Source: Fidelibacterota bacterium (GTDB lineage Bacteria > Pseudomonadota > Alphaproteobacteria > Rhodospirillales > Rhodospirillaceae). Taken from it: a stretch of DNA of 64,000 nt. The position numbers and the translations under genes are program-made. Positions 1 through 9,802 of this stretch are shown piece after piece. Under the pieces are notes generated by a model, which was given only the letters and a program-made list of their open reading frames with translations, was not told the DNA's origin and searched no databases. The stretch lies in NCBI GenBank assembly GCA_947475895.1, contig CANJMF010000001.1:248001-312000 (forward strand), in the 5' to 3' direction. Each line of letters opens with the position of its first letter. Within the stretch, counting starts at the first letter, position 1.

Positions 1-843
1 TACACACGCGGCGCGGAATATTCGCGCCCTGTAGCCGCCATCTTGCGCGAAGCGCGCGGCCTCGTTGCCGGCGGCACCAAGGAGATCACGCTTCTCGGGC
101 AGAATGTGAACGCCTATCACGGCGGGAGCGCCGATGGCGCGACGTGGAATTTGGGCAGGTTGATTCGCGAACTTGCCGAGATCGATGGCCTCGCGCGCAT
201 TCGCTACACCACGTCGCACCCGCGCGACATGGACGAGTCACTCATGACGGCGCACCGCGACGTGCCGCAGCTGATGCCCTTCTTGCATCTGCCGGTGCAA
301 TCGGGTTCGGACAAGATTCTCACCGCCATGAATCGCGGCCACACGCGCGACGATTACCGGCGCGTAATCGATACTTTGCGCGGCTATCGTCCCGATCTGG
401 CTTTGTCGTCGGACTTCATTGCCGGCATGCCGGGCGAGACCGACAAAGATTTCGCCGAGACGATGGCGTTGGTGGAAGAAATCGGTTTCGCGCAGTCGTT
501 CTCGTTCAAGTACAGCCCGCGCCCGGGAACGCCCGCCGCGGGAATGAAAAACCAAATTCCCGAAGACGTGAAGAACGAGCGGCTTTATGCGGTGCAGGCT
601 TTGCTCGATGCGCAGCTCACGGCTTTCAACGCCGCGTGCGTGGGCAAAACTTTGGACGTGCTGCTGACGCATCCGGGCCGCAATCCCGGGCAGATCATCG
701 GACGCAGCCCCTACTTACAGGCCGTGCATGTGACGGCCGACAAGCGCAACATCGGCACAATCGTGCCGTTAAAAGTCGTGACCCTTGAATCCTACAGCCT
801 CGGCGCTCTATGGCCCGAAGGCGAACAAACGATGTCCGCCTAA
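1..843 (+). CDS. miaB: tRNA-2-methylthio-N6-dimethylallyladenosine synthase MiaB (5' truncated by window)
   Basis: MiaB is a radical-SAM enzyme that adds a methylthio group to i6A37 in tRNAs reading UNN codons. The frame is open from base 1, beginning [10 protein letters not shown], the segment just after the CxxxCxxC cluster in this family. The N-terminal UPF0004 domain and the cluster therefore lie before the window. What remains is the rest of the radical-SAM barrel ([11 protein letters not shown] near codon 32, HLPVQSGSD near codon 95) and a C-terminal TRAM RNA-binding domain over about the last 65 residues ([11 protein letters not shown]). It stops at 841-843 and leads directly into phoH, so the two are probably cotranscribed. 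Confidence 0.95.
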   Translation, partial: YTRGAEYSRPVAAILREARGLVAGGTKEITLLGQNVNAYHGGSADGATWNLGRLIRELAEIDGLARIRYTTSHPRDMDESLMTAHRDVPQLMPFLHLPVQSGSDKILTAMNRGHTRDDYRRVIDTLRGYRPDLALSSDFIAGMPGETDKDFAETMALVEEIGFAQSFSFKYSPRPGTPAAGMKNQIPEDVKNERLYAVQALLDAQLTAFNAACVGKTLDVLLTHPGRNPGQIIGRSPYLQAVHVTADKRNIGTIVPLKVVTLESYSLGALWPEGEQTMSA

Positions 844-1814
844 TCGTGGCAACCGATCCTGTTCTCATCACCTGTACGTTTGCAGATAACGGGCTGGTGC
901 AGGGCCTTGTTGGGCCGCAGAACGTCAACATGACGCGGCTCGAGCAGCGTTTGGACGTGGTGCTGCATAGTCGCGGCAACACCATCACCATTGAAGGCGA
1001 CGCCGATAAGGCGGTCATTGCGGAGAATGTTTTGCAACAACTTTACGAACGCTTGAGCAACGGATTGCCGCTTGAGTCCGGCGATATCGACGGCGCTGCG
1101 CGGTTGGCGACGAGCGACACGGTCGCACAGGCGGATTTGACCATTCGCACGCGCAAACGTCACATCGCACCGCGCTCGCCGGGACAGGCAGAATATCTGC
1201 AGGCGCTGAACGACCACGAACTGGTGTTCGGGCTTGGGCCGGCCGGTACCGGAAAAACGTACATTGCAGTCGCCAAAGCCGTGTCGCTGAAGCTGGCGGG
1301 CGCGATCGATCGCATCATTCTGTCGCGCCCAGCTGTTGAAGCCGGAGAGCGCCTCGGATTTTTGCCGGGCGATTTGCGCGACAAGGTCGATCCTTATTTG
1401 CGCCCGCTTTACGACGCGCTGTACGAAATGATGCCGGGCGATCAAGTCGCCAAGCAAATGGAATCGGGCGAGATCGAAGTGGCGCCGCTGGCGTTCATGC
1501 GCGGGCGCACGTTGACCAACGCCTTCATCATTCTCGACGAAGCGCAAAACACGACGCCCATGCAAATGAAGATGGCGTTGACGCGCATGGGCGAAAATTC
1601 ACGCATGGTGGTGACGGGCGATTTGAGTCAGATCGATCTGCCCACCGGTATGAAGTCGGGATTGAAGGACGCCTTGGAAACACTCGAAGGCGTCAAAGGC
1701 GTGGGCCGCGTTTCATTCACGCAGCGCGATGTCGTTCGCCACGATTTGGTGGCGCGCATCGTTGGCGCTTACGACCGCCGTGACGCCCAACGGAAAGCCG
1801 CGTCGCAAGAATGA
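810..1814 (+). CDS. phoH: PhoH-family ATPase
   Basis: PhoH-like proteins are P-loop ATPases tied to RNA metabolism and usually sit beside ybeY. The Walker A motif GPAGTGKT is at about residues 143-150. A Walker B-like segment [10 protein letters not shown] follows near residue 240, then the helicase-like [13 protein letters not shown]. The length of 334 residues is normal. The ATG at 810 overlaps the end of miaB by 34 bases and has no clear ribosome binding site. A GTG at 846, just after the miaB stop, gives a 322-residue protein and is an equal alternative. The gene overlaps ybeY by four bases (ATGA), which suggests translational coupling. Confidence 0.93.
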   Translation: MARRRTNDVRLIVATDPVLITCTFADNGLVQGLVGPQNVNMTRLEQRLDVVLHSRGNTITIEGDADKAVIAENVLQQLYERLSNGLPLESGDIDGAARLATSDTVAQADLTIRTRKRHIAPRSPGQAEYLQALNDHELVFGLGPAGTGKTYIAVAKAVSLKLAGAIDRIILSRPAVEAGERLGFLPGDLRDKVDPYLRPLYDALYEMMPGDQVAKQMESGEIEVAPLAFMRGRTLTNAFIILDEAQNTTPMQMKMALTRMGENSRMVVTGDLSQIDLPTGMKSGLKDALETLEGVKGVGRVSFTQRDVVRHDLVARIVGAYDRRDAQRKAASQE

Positions 1815-2326
1815 GCACGGCGCCCGCGGCAACCATCGACATTCTGGTGAAAGCGAAAGCGTGGAAAACCGCGCTGCCGACTCTGTCGGCGGCTGTTCGG
1901 CGCGCGGCGTTAGCGGCCCTCAGCGCCGAGCGCGTACGAAAGGGTGTTGAGCTTTCGGTGCTGCTGACCACCGATGCGACTGTGCGCAAATTGAATGCGA
2001 CGTATCGCGGCAAGGATAAGCCCACCAACGTGCTGTCGTTTCCCGCCGGCGATTCGCTGATGCTGGGTGACGTGGTGTTGGCCTACGGCGTTGTGGCTCG
2101 CGAAGCCCGTGAAGCCGGCAAGTCATTGAAAAATCACATTTCTCATCTGGTCGTTCACGGCGTGCTACATCTTTTGGGCCACGACCACGAACGGACGGCG
2201 GAAGCCGAGACGATGGAAAAACAGGAAATCAAAATCTTGGCGGGCCTTGGGATTTCCGATCCCTACGCTGATGTTGCCCCCGCGCCCAAGAAGCGCGCCG
2301 CGCCAAAACGTGGGCGCGCGACATGA
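1811..2326 (+). CDS. ybeY: Endoribonuclease YbeY (16S rRNA maturation / ribosome quality control)
   Basis: YbeY is a single-strand endoribonuclease needed for 16S rRNA 3'-end maturation and 70S quality control. The family zinc motif is present as [12 protein letters not shown] (about residues 115-126), preceded by the usual strand NVLSFPAG. The 171-residue length fits, with a short lysine/arginine-rich tail ([12 protein letters not shown]) that may touch RNA. It overlaps phoH upstream and corC downstream by ATGA junctions, placing it in the middle of a tightly packed operon. Confidence 0.95.
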   Translation: MSTAPAATIDILVKAKAWKTALPTLSAAVRRAALAALSAERVRKGVELSVLLTTDATVRKLNATYRGKDKPTNVLSFPAGDSLMLGDVVLAYGVVAREAREAGKSLKNHISHLVVHGVLHLLGHDHERTAEAETMEKQEIKILAGLGISDPYADVAPAPKKRAAPKRGRAT

Positions 2327-3249
2327 GCGAGAACTCCCACATCGCGCCGGGGACAGAGCCGGAAGAGCGCAAATCGGGCTTCATGCGCAACTTGCGCCGT
2401 TTGTTCACCCCGATCACCGGCGACATTGCGTCCGTGCGCGACGTCATCGAAGAACTCATCGAAGAACGCATCGAGGAAAGCCCCGAAGGTGCGGCGACCA
2501 TTGATCCGAACGAGCGCCTTTTGCTCAGTAACGTGTTGCGTCTGCGCGATGTGACCGCCCGCGACATCATGGTGCCGCGCGCCGATATCGTCGCCATCGA
2601 ACTCAATACGCCGCTACGAGAAGCTTTGGGCATGCTGGTGAAGGAGCAACACTCGCGCCTTCCCGTCTACCGCGAGACATTAGACGACGTGGTCGGCCTT
2701 GTTCACATCAAGGATGTCGCGGTGATGGCAGCCGAGACGATGAATGGCGACGCACAGTCGTCCAAGAATTTGGGCGAGATGGTGCGCGATCTTTTGTTCG
2801 TGTCGCCGGCGGTGCGCGTGTTGGATTTGCTTTTGGAGATGCGCGGGAAGCGTACGCACATGGCGTTGGTCGTGGACGAATACGGCGGCATCGACGGCCT
2901 CGTGACCATTGAGGACGTCGTGGAGCAAATTGTCGGCGAGATCGAAGACGAACACGACAGCGGCGAAGCGCCCATCATGACGCTGCAGGCCGACGGCACA
3001 GCGAACGCCGACGCCCGCGCACTGCTGACGGAATTTGAAACGCGATTCAATATGTCGTTCAGTGAGGAAGAGCACGAGTTGACCGACACGCTCGGCGGCC
3101 TTGTGACGAATCTCGCCAACCGCGTGCCGGGGCGCGGCGCGTTGGTGAAGCATCCTTTGGGACTTGAGTTCGAAGTGCTTGAAAGCGATCCGCGCCGTTT
3201 GCGCCTTTTGCGCATTCGCAACATCCCAACGCCCGCCGCGGCCAAGTGA
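2323..3249 (+). CDS. corC: CBS-domain protein of the CorC/HlyC family
   Basis: This is a cytosolic CorC/YbeX-type protein with two CBS domains (about residues 75-205) and a C-terminal CorC_HlyC domain (about 215-300). The family signature [18 protein letters not shown] is intact and no transmembrane segment is visible, so it is the soluble short form rather than a CNNM-like membrane protein. CorC has been linked to magnesium/cobalt efflux and, in the ybeY neighbourhood, to ribosome function; the exact role here is unknown. It shares an ATGA overlap with ybeY and a GTGA overlap with lnt. Confidence 0.92.
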   Translation: MSENSHIAPGTEPEERKSGFMRNLRRLFTPITGDIASVRDVIEELIEERIEESPEGAATIDPNERLLLSNVLRLRDVTARDIMVPRADIVAIELNTPLREALGMLVKEQHSRLPVYRETLDDVVGLVHIKDVAVMAAETMNGDAQSSKNLGEMVRDLLFVSPAVRVLDLLLEMRGKRTHMALVVDEYGGIDGLVTIEDVVEQIVGEIEDEHDSGEAPIMTLQADGTANADARALLTEFETRFNMSFSEEEHELTDTLGGLVTNLANRVPGRGALVKHPLGLEFEVLESDPRRLRLLRIRNIPTPAAAK

Positions 3250-4877
3250 TCGCTGTATTGGCCACCAAGCTCGGCGCCTTACGCGGCGGCCGACGGCTCG
3301 CGACGGCGTTTTTACTAGGCTTTGCGACGATCCTGGCGTTTCCGCCTTTCTCCATCGCACCCTTCATTTGGCTGACGTTTCCGCCCCTGATCTGGCTGCT
3401 GGACGGCTGCAAGACGCGCGGGCGTGCTGCGACTGTGGGATGGGCCTTCGGCTTTGGCCACTTCGCGACAAGTTTCTACTGGATCACGGAAGCGTTTTAC
3501 GTGGACGCCGATACGTTCGGTGTATTCGCGATTCCGGCGGTGGCACTTTTGAGCGCAGGCCTTGCCGGCTATATCGCGGTGGCCGCTGCGGTCACGCATT
3601 TCATCGCACCACCGCACGAAGACGACATGCCCGACGAGCGCGTCGTCACCATGACCTTGCGCATCATTCTATTTGCGGCAGCGTGGACGCATGTGGAGTG
3701 GCTGCGCGCGTGGATCGGAACGGGATTTCCGTGGAATCCCATGGCCACCGTTTGGTCGGAAACGCGCACGCCCTACGGCGTGCCCATGCTGCAAGTGACG
3801 ACATTGATCGGCACGTATGGACTGAGCCTGATCACGGTGTTTGTCGCGTCGCTTCCGGCCGTGCTTGGATACGCGCCGCGTTTGCGGCGTGCATGGGTGA
3901 CGGCAGCTGTTGCGCCCTTGCTCATTGTGCTCATTGGCGGCGCGGGCGCGCTGCGCCTCGCACAAACGAAAACGGAATTCGTTCCCGATATCAAATTGCG
4001 CCTGGTGCAAGCCGCGATTCCGCAGGCGGAACGCGCGCGGCAAAATTTGTGGGAAAGCCAACTGCAAGATTATGTGCGCTTAAGCGTCGCGGATCGTCCC
4101 GCCGATATCACGCACGTGATTTGGGGCGAGGCCGCGTTGCCGCCGCTGTTCTTCGTCAACGTCGATGAAAATAATCGCAAGCGCTTGGCCGAAGCCGTCG
4201 CGCCGCCCAAGGGCCTGTTCATCACCGGCGCCGATCGCGGCGTGCGAGGACCAAAGGGCGAGTTGGAAATCTATAACTCATCGTACGCCCTGACGCCCGA
4301 AGGCGACATCGTCGGCTTCTACGACAAAACCCACCTTGTGCCGTTTGGCGAATATGTGCCGCTGCGCTGGCTGATCCCCTTCGACAAGATTACAGGGGGC
4401 GTGGGCGATTTCATGCGCGGCGCGGGCCGCACGGCGATTCAAACAGCCTCGCTGCCGGCCTTCTCACCCCAGATCTGTTACGAGATCATCTTTTCCGGCG
4501 AGGTAACGCCGTCCCGGCTCGGAAACGACTCCATGCCGCCGCGGTGGATTTTGAACCTGACCAATGACTCTTGGTTCGGCATGAGCACCGGTCCGCGCCA
4601 GCATTATGCTGCCGCCCGGTTACGTGCGGTTGAAGAGGGGCTACCCCTCGTCCGGGTGGCCAATTCGGGGATTTCGGCGGTGATTGACGGGGTGGGCCGG
4701 ACCGTTAACGAATTGGGTCTAGGCCAGCGCGGCGTACTCGACGTTACCCTCCCCCTTCCGCCAAAATCGTCTACCCCATTCGGATTATTGGGAAATTTGA
4801 TTCCAATTCTGTTGGCAACTTTGGCCGGCAGTGGAGCGTTTCTTGTGGGACTGTGGATTACGCGCAGTCGGCGTTAA
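3246..4877 (+). CDS. lnt: Apolipoprotein N-acyltransferase
   Basis: Lnt adds the third acyl chain to the N-terminal cysteine of lipoproteins in the inner membrane. The 543 residues comprise several N-terminal membrane segments (for example FLLGFATILAFPPF), a periplasmic nitrilase-like domain and a final C-terminal helix. The Glu-Lys-Cys triad is visible: Glu in WGEAALP (near 294), Lys in GFYDKTHLVPFGEY (near 361) and Cys in PQICYEIIF (near 411). Translation starts at a GTG overlapping the corC stop. It is the last gene of the miaB-lnt string. Its substrates include the many predicted lipoproteins in this window. Confidence 0.95.
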   Translation: MIAVLATKLGALRGGRRLATAFLLGFATILAFPPFSIAPFIWLTFPPLIWLLDGCKTRGRAATVGWAFGFGHFATSFYWITEAFYVDADTFGVFAIPAVALLSAGLAGYIAVAAAVTHFIAPPHEDDMPDERVVTMTLRIILFAAAWTHVEWLRAWIGTGFPWNPMATVWSETRTPYGVPMLQVTTLIGTYGLSLITVFVASLPAVLGYAPRLRRAWVTAAVAPLLIVLIGGAGALRLAQTKTEFVPDIKLRLVQAAIPQAERARQNLWESQLQDYVRLSVADRPADITHVIWGEAALPPLFFVNVDENNRKRLAEAVAPPKGLFITGADRGVRGPKGELEIYNSSYALTPEGDIVGFYDKTHLVPFGEYVPLRWLIPFDKITGGVGDFMRGAGRTAIQTASLPAFSPQICYEIIFSGEVTPSRLGNDSMPPRWILNLTNDSWFGMSTGPRQHYAAARLRAVEEGLPLVRVANSGISAVIDGVGRTVNELGLGQRGVLDVTLPLPPKSSTPFGLLGNLIPILLATLAGSGAFLVGLWITRSRR

Positions 4878-5034
4878 GTCTGGTGCGCATTGCGAGCTTG
4901 AGTTGAGTGAAATTGCTTTTCGCAATGTTATATGTCAAATAGTGGTATTGACTGGGTAGGCACTCAACGTTTGGTAGAAAACTAGACTTCGCACCAAGCT
5001 TTTATTTCTGAGTCCCCTCAAAGGCAGGTCCATT

Positions 5035-5529
5035 ATGGCGTTACCACTCGAAGAAGATTTTGCTGAGAATTCGCAGTCGCAGCGCTCTACGCGCGGCCGC
5101 ATGCCCTCCGGCAAGCCCAACCCCGTCGATGTTCACGTCGGCGCCCGCGTCCGTTTGCGTCGCACCCTCTTGGGTATGAGCCAGGAAAAGCTGGGCGAAG
5201 CCATTGGCCTCACGTTTCAGCAAGTTCAGAAATACGAGCGTGGCGCGAACCGCATCGGTGCGTCGCGGTTATGGGATTTGAGCCGCGTGCTCGACTGCCC
5301 CATGTCGTTCTTCTTTGAAGAAATGGACGACGCCACGGCCAGCGCCAGCCCACGCAACCTATCGACCGAGAGCCGCGACGTGGAACCGCGCGAAAACGAC
5401 CCCATGACCAAGCGCGAAACCCTGGAATTGGTCCGTGCTTATTATCGGATCACCGACTATCACGTGCGCCGGCGCATTTACGAACTGGCCAAGTCTTTGG
5501 CCACGACGGAAGACACTGTCCAAGAGTAA
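5035..5529 (+). CDS. XRE-family transcriptional regulator (PraR-like)
   Basis: This 164-residue DNA-binding protein has a Cro/CI-type helix-turn-helix at about residues 37-90, with the conserved VHVGARVRLRRTLLGMSQE and FQQVQKYERG. It closely resembles the alphaproteobacterial PraR group, and a second copy lies at 39719. The C-terminal motif TLELVRAYYRITDYHVRRR is shared by both. The first 34 residues are low-complexity and polar. PraR proteins repress quorum-sensing and surface genes in rhizobia; targets here are unknown. The 157-base upstream gap holds a TTGACT (4948-4953) and a GAGTC CcrM-type site, but no convincing -10. Confidence 0.88.
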   Translation: MALPLEEDFAENSQSQRSTRGRMPSGKPNPVDVHVGARVRLRRTLLGMSQEKLGEAIGLTFQQVQKYERGANRIGASRLWDLSRVLDCPMSFFFEEMDDATASASPRNLSTESRDVEPRENDPMTKRETLELVRAYYRITDYHVRRRIYELAKSLATTEDTVQE

Positions 5530-5554
5530 ATCTTAAACTCTTCGCTCTATCTCA

Positions 5555-5587
5555 GGCGCCGCCGCGAAAGATTTTTCCGGCGGCGTC
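5555..5587 (+). terminator. GC-rich stem-loop between the XRE regulator and metK
   Basis: A 10-bp stem (5555-5564 with 5578-5587, one G-T pair) closes a 13-base loop, 26 bases after the regulator's stop codon. No U-run follows it, so it is not a classical intrinsic terminator. It could be a 3'-end or Rho-assisted structure, or part of the metK leader. Confidence 0.45.
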
Positions 5588-5689
5588 TTCATGTCTGGCC
5601 AATCGTACGGCCGAGTCTTGAAAAGGTGCGCTGCATCCGTTACACGCGCGGGGCCTTTTCGATTCATTATCCTTAGGGGGAAGTGTCCT

Positions 5690-6856
5690 TTGTCGAAGAA
5701 AGACTACGTCTTTACCAGTGAGTCCGTTTCCGAAGGACATCCCGATAAGGTCAGCGACCGTATCTCCGACGCTATCGTCGACTTGTTCCTCAAGGCCGAT
5801 CCACAGTCGCGCGTCGCTCTAGAAACGCTGTGCACCACCAACCGCATCGTTCTCGCGGGCGAAGTGCGCGGGCCTGTGAAACACGAAGAGATGATTCAAG
5901 CCGCGCGCGATGCGGTGCGCGACATCGGTTATGAGCAAGACGGCTTCCATTGGAAGAACGCCATTGTCGAGTGCCATGTCCATGCGCAATCGGCCGACAT
6001 CGCGGTCGGCGTTGATTCCGCCGGCAACAAGGACGAAGGCGCCGGCGACCAAGGCATCATGTTCGGTTACGCGGTCAATGAAACGCCGGAGCTGATGCCC
6101 GCGCCGATTTATTTCTCGCACAATATTTTGAAGACGCTGGCCGAAGCGCGTCACAACAAAGACGTCGACTTCCTCGGCCCCGACGCCAAAAGCCAAGTGA
6201 CGCTGCAATACGTGAACGGCAAGCCCGTACGCGCGACGTCCATTGTCGTCTCGACCCAGCACGGCGAGCACGCGAGCCAGGAAGAAATTCGCGAATACGT
6301 GCGTAAACACGTGCTCGATGCGCTGCCGAAAGATTGGATGTGCCCCGAAGAAACTTTCTACGTGAATCCCACCGGCCGCTTCGTGATTGGCGGACCCGAC
6401 GGTGACACCGGCCTTACGGGCCGCAAGATCATCGTTGACACATACGGCGGCGCGGCCCCGCACGGCGGCGGCGCATTCTCGGGTAAAGATCCGACGAAGG
6501 TCGACCGCTCGGCGGCTTATGCTGCGCGCTATCTTGCGAAGAACGTTGTCGCAGCGGGTCTTGCCGACAAGTGCACCATTCAATTGTCGTATGCGATCGG
6601 TGTCGCGCGCCCGCTGTCGGTTTATGTCGACACCGCCGGCACCGGCAATGTGGACGAAGACAAGCTGTCGACGGTTTTGCAGGAACTGATGAACCTGAGC
6701 CCGCGCGGCATCCGCGAGCATCTGAAACTGAACCACCCGATTTATGCGCGCACCGCTGCTTACGGTCACTTCGGCCGCGAGCCGGACGGTGCCGGTGGTT
6801 TCAGCTGGGAACGTCTCGATCTCGTCGAGCAGCTCGAATCCGCGTTCGGTGTCTGA
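5690..6856 (+). CDS. metK: S-adenosylmethionine synthetase
   Basis: MetK makes S-adenosylmethionine from methionine and ATP. Family motifs are intact: [20 protein letters not shown] at the N-terminus, [12 protein letters not shown] and the glycine-rich [20 protein letters not shown] place the start at the TTG at 5690, behind a strong AGGGGGAAG Shine-Dalgarno at 5674-5682, giving 388 residues beginning [11 protein letters not shown], the normal family start. A longer in-frame reading from 5591 adds 33 unlikely residues. It overlaps trmB by eight bases. SAM made here is the cofactor of MiaB, TrmB, RsmI and RsmG encoded in the same window. Confidence 0.97.
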   Translation: MSKKDYVFTSESVSEGHPDKVSDRISDAIVDLFLKADPQSRVALETLCTTNRIVLAGEVRGPVKHEEMIQAARDAVRDIGYEQDGFHWKNAIVECHVHAQSADIAVGVDSAGNKDEGAGDQGIMFGYAVNETPELMPAPIYFSHNILKTLAEARHNKDVDFLGPDAKSQVTLQYVNGKPVRATSIVVSTQHGEHASQEEIREYVRKHVLDALPKDWMCPEETFYVNPTGRFVIGGPDGDTGLTGRKIIVDTYGGAAPHGGGAFSGKDPTKVDRSAAYAARYLAKNVVAAGLADKCTIQLSYAIGVARPLSVYVDTAGTGNVDEDKLSTVLQELMNLSPRGIREHLKLNHPIYARTAAYGHFGREPDGAGGFSWERLDLVEQLESAFGV

Positions 6857-7559
6857 TCCGAACCCACATTCGGACACAGACCCCCGCTTTTACGGCCGCC
6901 GCAAAGGCAAACCGCTAAAGGCGGCCCGCCAGGGTCTTCTCGAATCCTTGCTTCCGCATGTGCGGATCGAGCGCCCAGAAGGGCCGCTCGATCCCACAAC
7001 GCTGTTCGCCTTCAAGCCCACAGCCCTCCGCCTGGAAATCGGCTTTGGAAGCGGTGAGCACCTGGCCGCGCAGGCCGGTGAAAACCCCAATACGGGCTTC
7101 ATCGGCAGCGAAGTCTTCCTGAATGGCGTCGCATCTTTGCTGCGCTATGTGGGTGCAGCAAATCTTGCGAACGTTCGGGTATTTGACGCGGATGTACGCC
7201 TCTTGCTGCCCAACCTGCCGGATGCCGCTTTTGAGCGAATTTCCTTATTATTTCCAGACCCTTGGCCGAAAACCCGGCACGCGAAGAGACGCTTCGTCAG
7301 CCCTGAAATGCTCGACGAATGCGCCCGGCTTTTGGCTGACGGCGGCGAGCTGCGGGTTGCCAGCGACCACCCCGTTTATCAGCGCTGGACGCTGCAGCAT
7401 GCTGCAGTGCACACAAACTTCCAGTGGGCGACCAAAGGCCCGGAAGACTGGCGGACCCGCCCTGTCGATTCCGTTGCCACGCGCTATGAGGGCAAGGCCA
7501 TCGCCGCCGGCCGCAAACCGGCTTTTTTCACATTCGTGCGGCGAAACCGCGCCGCCTGA
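6849..7559 (+). CDS. trmB: tRNA (guanine-N7)-methyltransferase
   Basis: TrmB methylates G46 of tRNA at N7. The SAM-binding [11 protein letters not shown] and the family hallmark [14 protein letters not shown] are present, as is the C-terminal TRYEGKA segment. The start is the GTG at 6849, inside the last codons of metK in another frame, giving 236 residues beginning [21 protein letters not shown] longer frame reaching back to 6744 would overlap metK by more than 100 bases and is unlikely. The metK-trmB overlap couples SAM synthesis to a SAM-using tRNA enzyme. Confidence 0.95.
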   Translation: MSDPNPHSDTDPRFYGRRKGKPLKAARQGLLESLLPHVRIERPEGPLDPTTLFAFKPTALRLEIGFGSGEHLAAQAGENPNTGFIGSEVFLNGVASLLRYVGAANLANVRVFDADVRLLLPNLPDAAFERISLLFPDPWPKTRHAKRRFVSPEMLDECARLLADGGELRVASDHPVYQRWTLQHAAVHTNFQWATKGPEDWRTRPVDSVATRYEGKAIAAGRKPAFFTFVRRNRAA

Positions 7560-7573
7560 GGCCGCGCGAAGCC

Positions 7574-7602
7574 TTGTAATTCGCGCAAAATCGGCATATA
7601 TC
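7574..7602 (+). promoter_or_regulatory. Sigma-70 type promoter of the rimP-nusA-infB operon
   Basis: TTGTAA (7574-7579) and TATATC (7597-7602) are separated by exactly 17 bases, 15 bases after the trmB stop. The predicted start is near 7609, giving a leader of about 90 bases before the rimP TTG. Confidence 0.6.
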
Positions 7603-7622
7603 ACCGCCATCTTCTTACATGT

Positions 7623-7685
7623 CGGATGACTGGGGAGTGGGCGAGTTGCCCACTTTTTTTAGTGCCTGCGCCCTTAGGTCATCCG
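7623..7685 (+). promoter_or_regulatory. Structured rimP leader with internal intrinsic terminator (candidate attenuator)
   Basis: A 7-bp stem (AGTGGGC at 7636-7642, GCCCACT at 7648-7654, loop GAGTT) is followed by a run of Ts to 7660, a complete intrinsic terminator placed before the first gene of the operon. It is enclosed by a perfect 8-base inverted repeat (CGGATGAC 7623-7630 with GTCATCCG 7678-7685) that ends just before the rimP Shine-Dalgarno region. rimP leaders are known as attenuator-like elements in Proteobacteria; assignment of this one to that class is inference. Confidence 0.6.
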
Positions 7686-7698
7686 CGCCGGAGGACTG

Positions 7699-8199
7699 TT
7701 GGAGCGCTTATTCGCCCTTGAGGAACGCGTTGATCCCACCCTGGAAGCCATGGGCTTCGAGGTCGTGCGCGTTGCGTTTATGGGTTCCGAAGGACGCAAG
7801 GTGCTGCAAGTGATGGCCGACCGGCGCGATGGAAAGCCGTTGTCGGTGGATGACTGTGCACAGATCAGCCACACCCTGTCGGCGATCTTCGATGTCGAGG
7901 ACCCGGTTCCGGGGGCCTACGACTTGGAAGTGAGCTCGCCGGGAATCGATCGACCGCTGACGCGACTGAAAGACTTCGCGGCACATACAGGTTTCGAAGC
8001 GAAGGTCGAAGTGCGCACGGCGGTGGATGGGCGCAGACGCTTTCGCGGTCCGCTGAAAGGCGTGACGGATGACGGAAAGTTTTTAATCAGCAACGACGAG
8101 ACCGTCTCGACGATTGCACTCGCTAACGTGGTCACCGCGAAACTTGTGATGACCGACGCATTGATCAAAGCGGCCGCGGCCGCGCAAAACGCGAATTAG
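7699..8199 (+). CDS. rimP: Ribosome maturation factor RimP
   Basis: RimP assists late 30S subunit assembly. The 166 residues follow the family pattern: an N-terminal alpha/beta domain ending in the hallmark YDLEVSSPGIDRPLTR, then a C-terminal SH3-like barrel (GPLKGVTDDGKFLI). Translation starts at a TTG at 7699 behind CGGAGGA (7689-7695). It is the first gene of the long operon ending at pnp and is separated from nusA by 15 bases. Confidence 0.96.
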   Translation: MERLFALEERVDPTLEAMGFEVVRVAFMGSEGRKVLQVMADRRDGKPLSVDDCAQISHTLSAIFDVEDPVPGAYDLEVSSPGIDRPLTRLKDFAAHTGFEAKVEVRTAVDGRRRFRGPLKGVTDDGKFLISNDETVSTIALANVVTAKLVMTDALIKAAAAAQNAN

Positions 8200-8214
8200 A
8201 TCTAGGAGACGACG

Positions 8215-9771
8215 ATGGCACAGGCACAAAGCATTGGTATGGCGCGCCCCGAGTTGGTGCAAGTCGCGGACACAGTGGCCCGCGACAAAGGCATCGACCG
8301 CGAGGAAGTCTTCCAGGCGATGGAACAAGCGATCCAAAAAGCCGGTCGCTCCAAGTACGGTCACGAGAACGACATCCGCGCCGCCATCGACCGCAAGAAC
8401 GGCGAGATTCGTTTGGCGCGTTACCTGACAGTTGTCGAAACCGTCGAAGACGAAAACACGCAGCTCACCCTCGCCAAGGCGAAGAAGAAAGACCCGACCA
8501 TCGAAGTGGGCGGCGTCATCGTCGATCCGCTGCCGCCCATCGACTTCGGCCGCATCGCCGCGCAAACCGCGAAGCAAGTGATCGTACAGAAAGTGCGCGA
8601 CGCCGAGCGCACCCGCCAATTCTCGGAATACAAAGATCGCATGGGCGAGATCGTCAACGGTCTCGTCAAGCGCGTGGAATTCGGCAACGTCATTGTCGAC
8701 CTGGGCCGCGCCGAAGCGCTGTTGCGCCGCGACGAATTGATCCCACGCGAACACTTCAAAAACGGCGACCGCGTACGCGCCTTTATCGTTGATGTACGGG
8801 AAGAACCGCGGGGTCCGCAGATTTTCCTTTCAAGAACAGCTGGCGAATTCATGGGCGCTTTGTTTGCCCAGGAAGTGCCGGAAATCTACGACAGCATCAT
8901 CGAAATCAAAGCCGTGGCGCGCGATCCCGGCAGCCGCGCGAAGATTGCGGTGATCTCGAACGACTCCTCGATCGATCCCGTCGGCGCGTGCGTCGGTATG
9001 CGTGGGTCACGCGTTCAAGCGGTCGTCGCCGAACTGCAAGGCGAGAAGATCGACATCATTCAGTGGAATCCCGATCCGGCGACGTTTGTCGTCAACGCGC
9101 TGGCGCCCGCCGAAGTCACAAAGGTCGTGCTCGATGAAGACTCGGGCCGCATCGAAGTCGTGGTGCCGGACGACCAACTATCGCTGGCCATCGGCCGCCG
9201 CGGCCAGAACGTGCGCCTTGCGTCGCAACTCACCGGCTGGACCATCGACATCCTTACGGAGGGCGAAGAGTCCGAACGCCGCCAGGAAGAGTTCCGCTCG
9301 CGCTCAAAGATGTTCATCGACGCCCTTGATGTGGACGACGTGCTTGCCCACTTGCTGGTGACCGAAGGCTTCACGACCGTGGAAGAAGTCGCGTTCGTGC
9401 CGCTCGAAGAACTGACCGACATCGAAGGCTTCGACGAAGACATCGCCAACGAATTGAAAGAGCGCGCCACCACCTACATCGAAGAACAAAACAAAAAGAC
9501 CCTGGCGCGCATGGAAGAGCTTGGCGTGGCCGAAGATTTGTCGGGCGCTGAAATTGACGGCTTGGATGCCGCCAAGATCATCTTGCTGGCCGAAAAGGGC
9601 GTGAAAACCCTGGACGACCTGGCCGATCTGGCCGGCGACGAGCTGATCGAGATGCTGGGCGATAACACCATGAAGCCGGATGCAGCCAATGCGATCATTA
9701 TGGCCGCCCGCGCGCACTGGTTTCCCGAAGGTGCTGAGTCGGCGGACGCCGGCGCTGCACCGTCGGCATGA
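8215..9771 (+). CDS. nusA: Transcription termination/antitermination factor NusA
   Basis: NusA binds RNA polymerase and modulates pausing, termination and antitermination. The 518 residues hold the N-terminal polymerase-binding domain, an S1 domain (about 130-200), tandem KH domains (about 230-345, with [16 protein letters not shown] and [15 protein letters not shown]) and the two C-terminal acidic helix-hairpin-helix repeats typical of proteobacterial NusA. The start follows TAGGAGACGACG. Because the operon leader carries a terminator-like hairpin, NusA could act on its own transcript; that is inference. Confidence 0.97.
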   Translation: MAQAQSIGMARPELVQVADTVARDKGIDREEVFQAMEQAIQKAGRSKYGHENDIRAAIDRKNGEIRLARYLTVVETVEDENTQLTLAKAKKKDPTIEVGGVIVDPLPPIDFGRIAAQTAKQVIVQKVRDAERTRQFSEYKDRMGEIVNGLVKRVEFGNVIVDLGRAEALLRRDELIPREHFKNGDRVRAFIVDVREEPRGPQIFLSRTAGEFMGALFAQEVPEIYDSIIEIKAVARDPGSRAKIAVISNDSSIDPVGACVGMRGSRVQAVVAELQGEKIDIIQWNPDPATFVVNALAPAEVTKVVLDEDSGRIEVVVPDDQLSLAIGRRGQNVRLASQLTGWTIDILTEGEESERRQEEFRSRSKMFIDALDVDDVLAHLLVTEGFTTVEEVAFVPLEELTDIEGFDEDIANELKERATTYIEEQNKKTLARMEELGVAEDLSGAEIDGLDAAKIILLAEKGVKTLDDLADLAGDELIEMLGDNTMKPDAANAIIMAARAHWFPEGAESADAGAAPSA

Positions 9772-9802
9772 ACTAACGCCCCACATGTAGAGCGCGCGCA
9801 CC

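Noticed and set aside
3164-4168. 334-residue forward frame overlapping lnt
   Set aside because: It is the shadow of lnt; rich in Arg, His and Cys with no domain.
5591-5689. N-terminal extension of MetK from an upstream ATG
   Set aside because: The added residues have no family support; the TTG at 5690 has a strong Shine-Dalgarno and gives the normal protein start.
5819-6877. Long reverse-strand frame opposite metK (and similar long frames opposite pnp at 14817-16235 and opposite infB)
   Set aside because: They mirror strongly conserved genes, a common effect of GC-rich codon use, and their translations have no recognisable domains.
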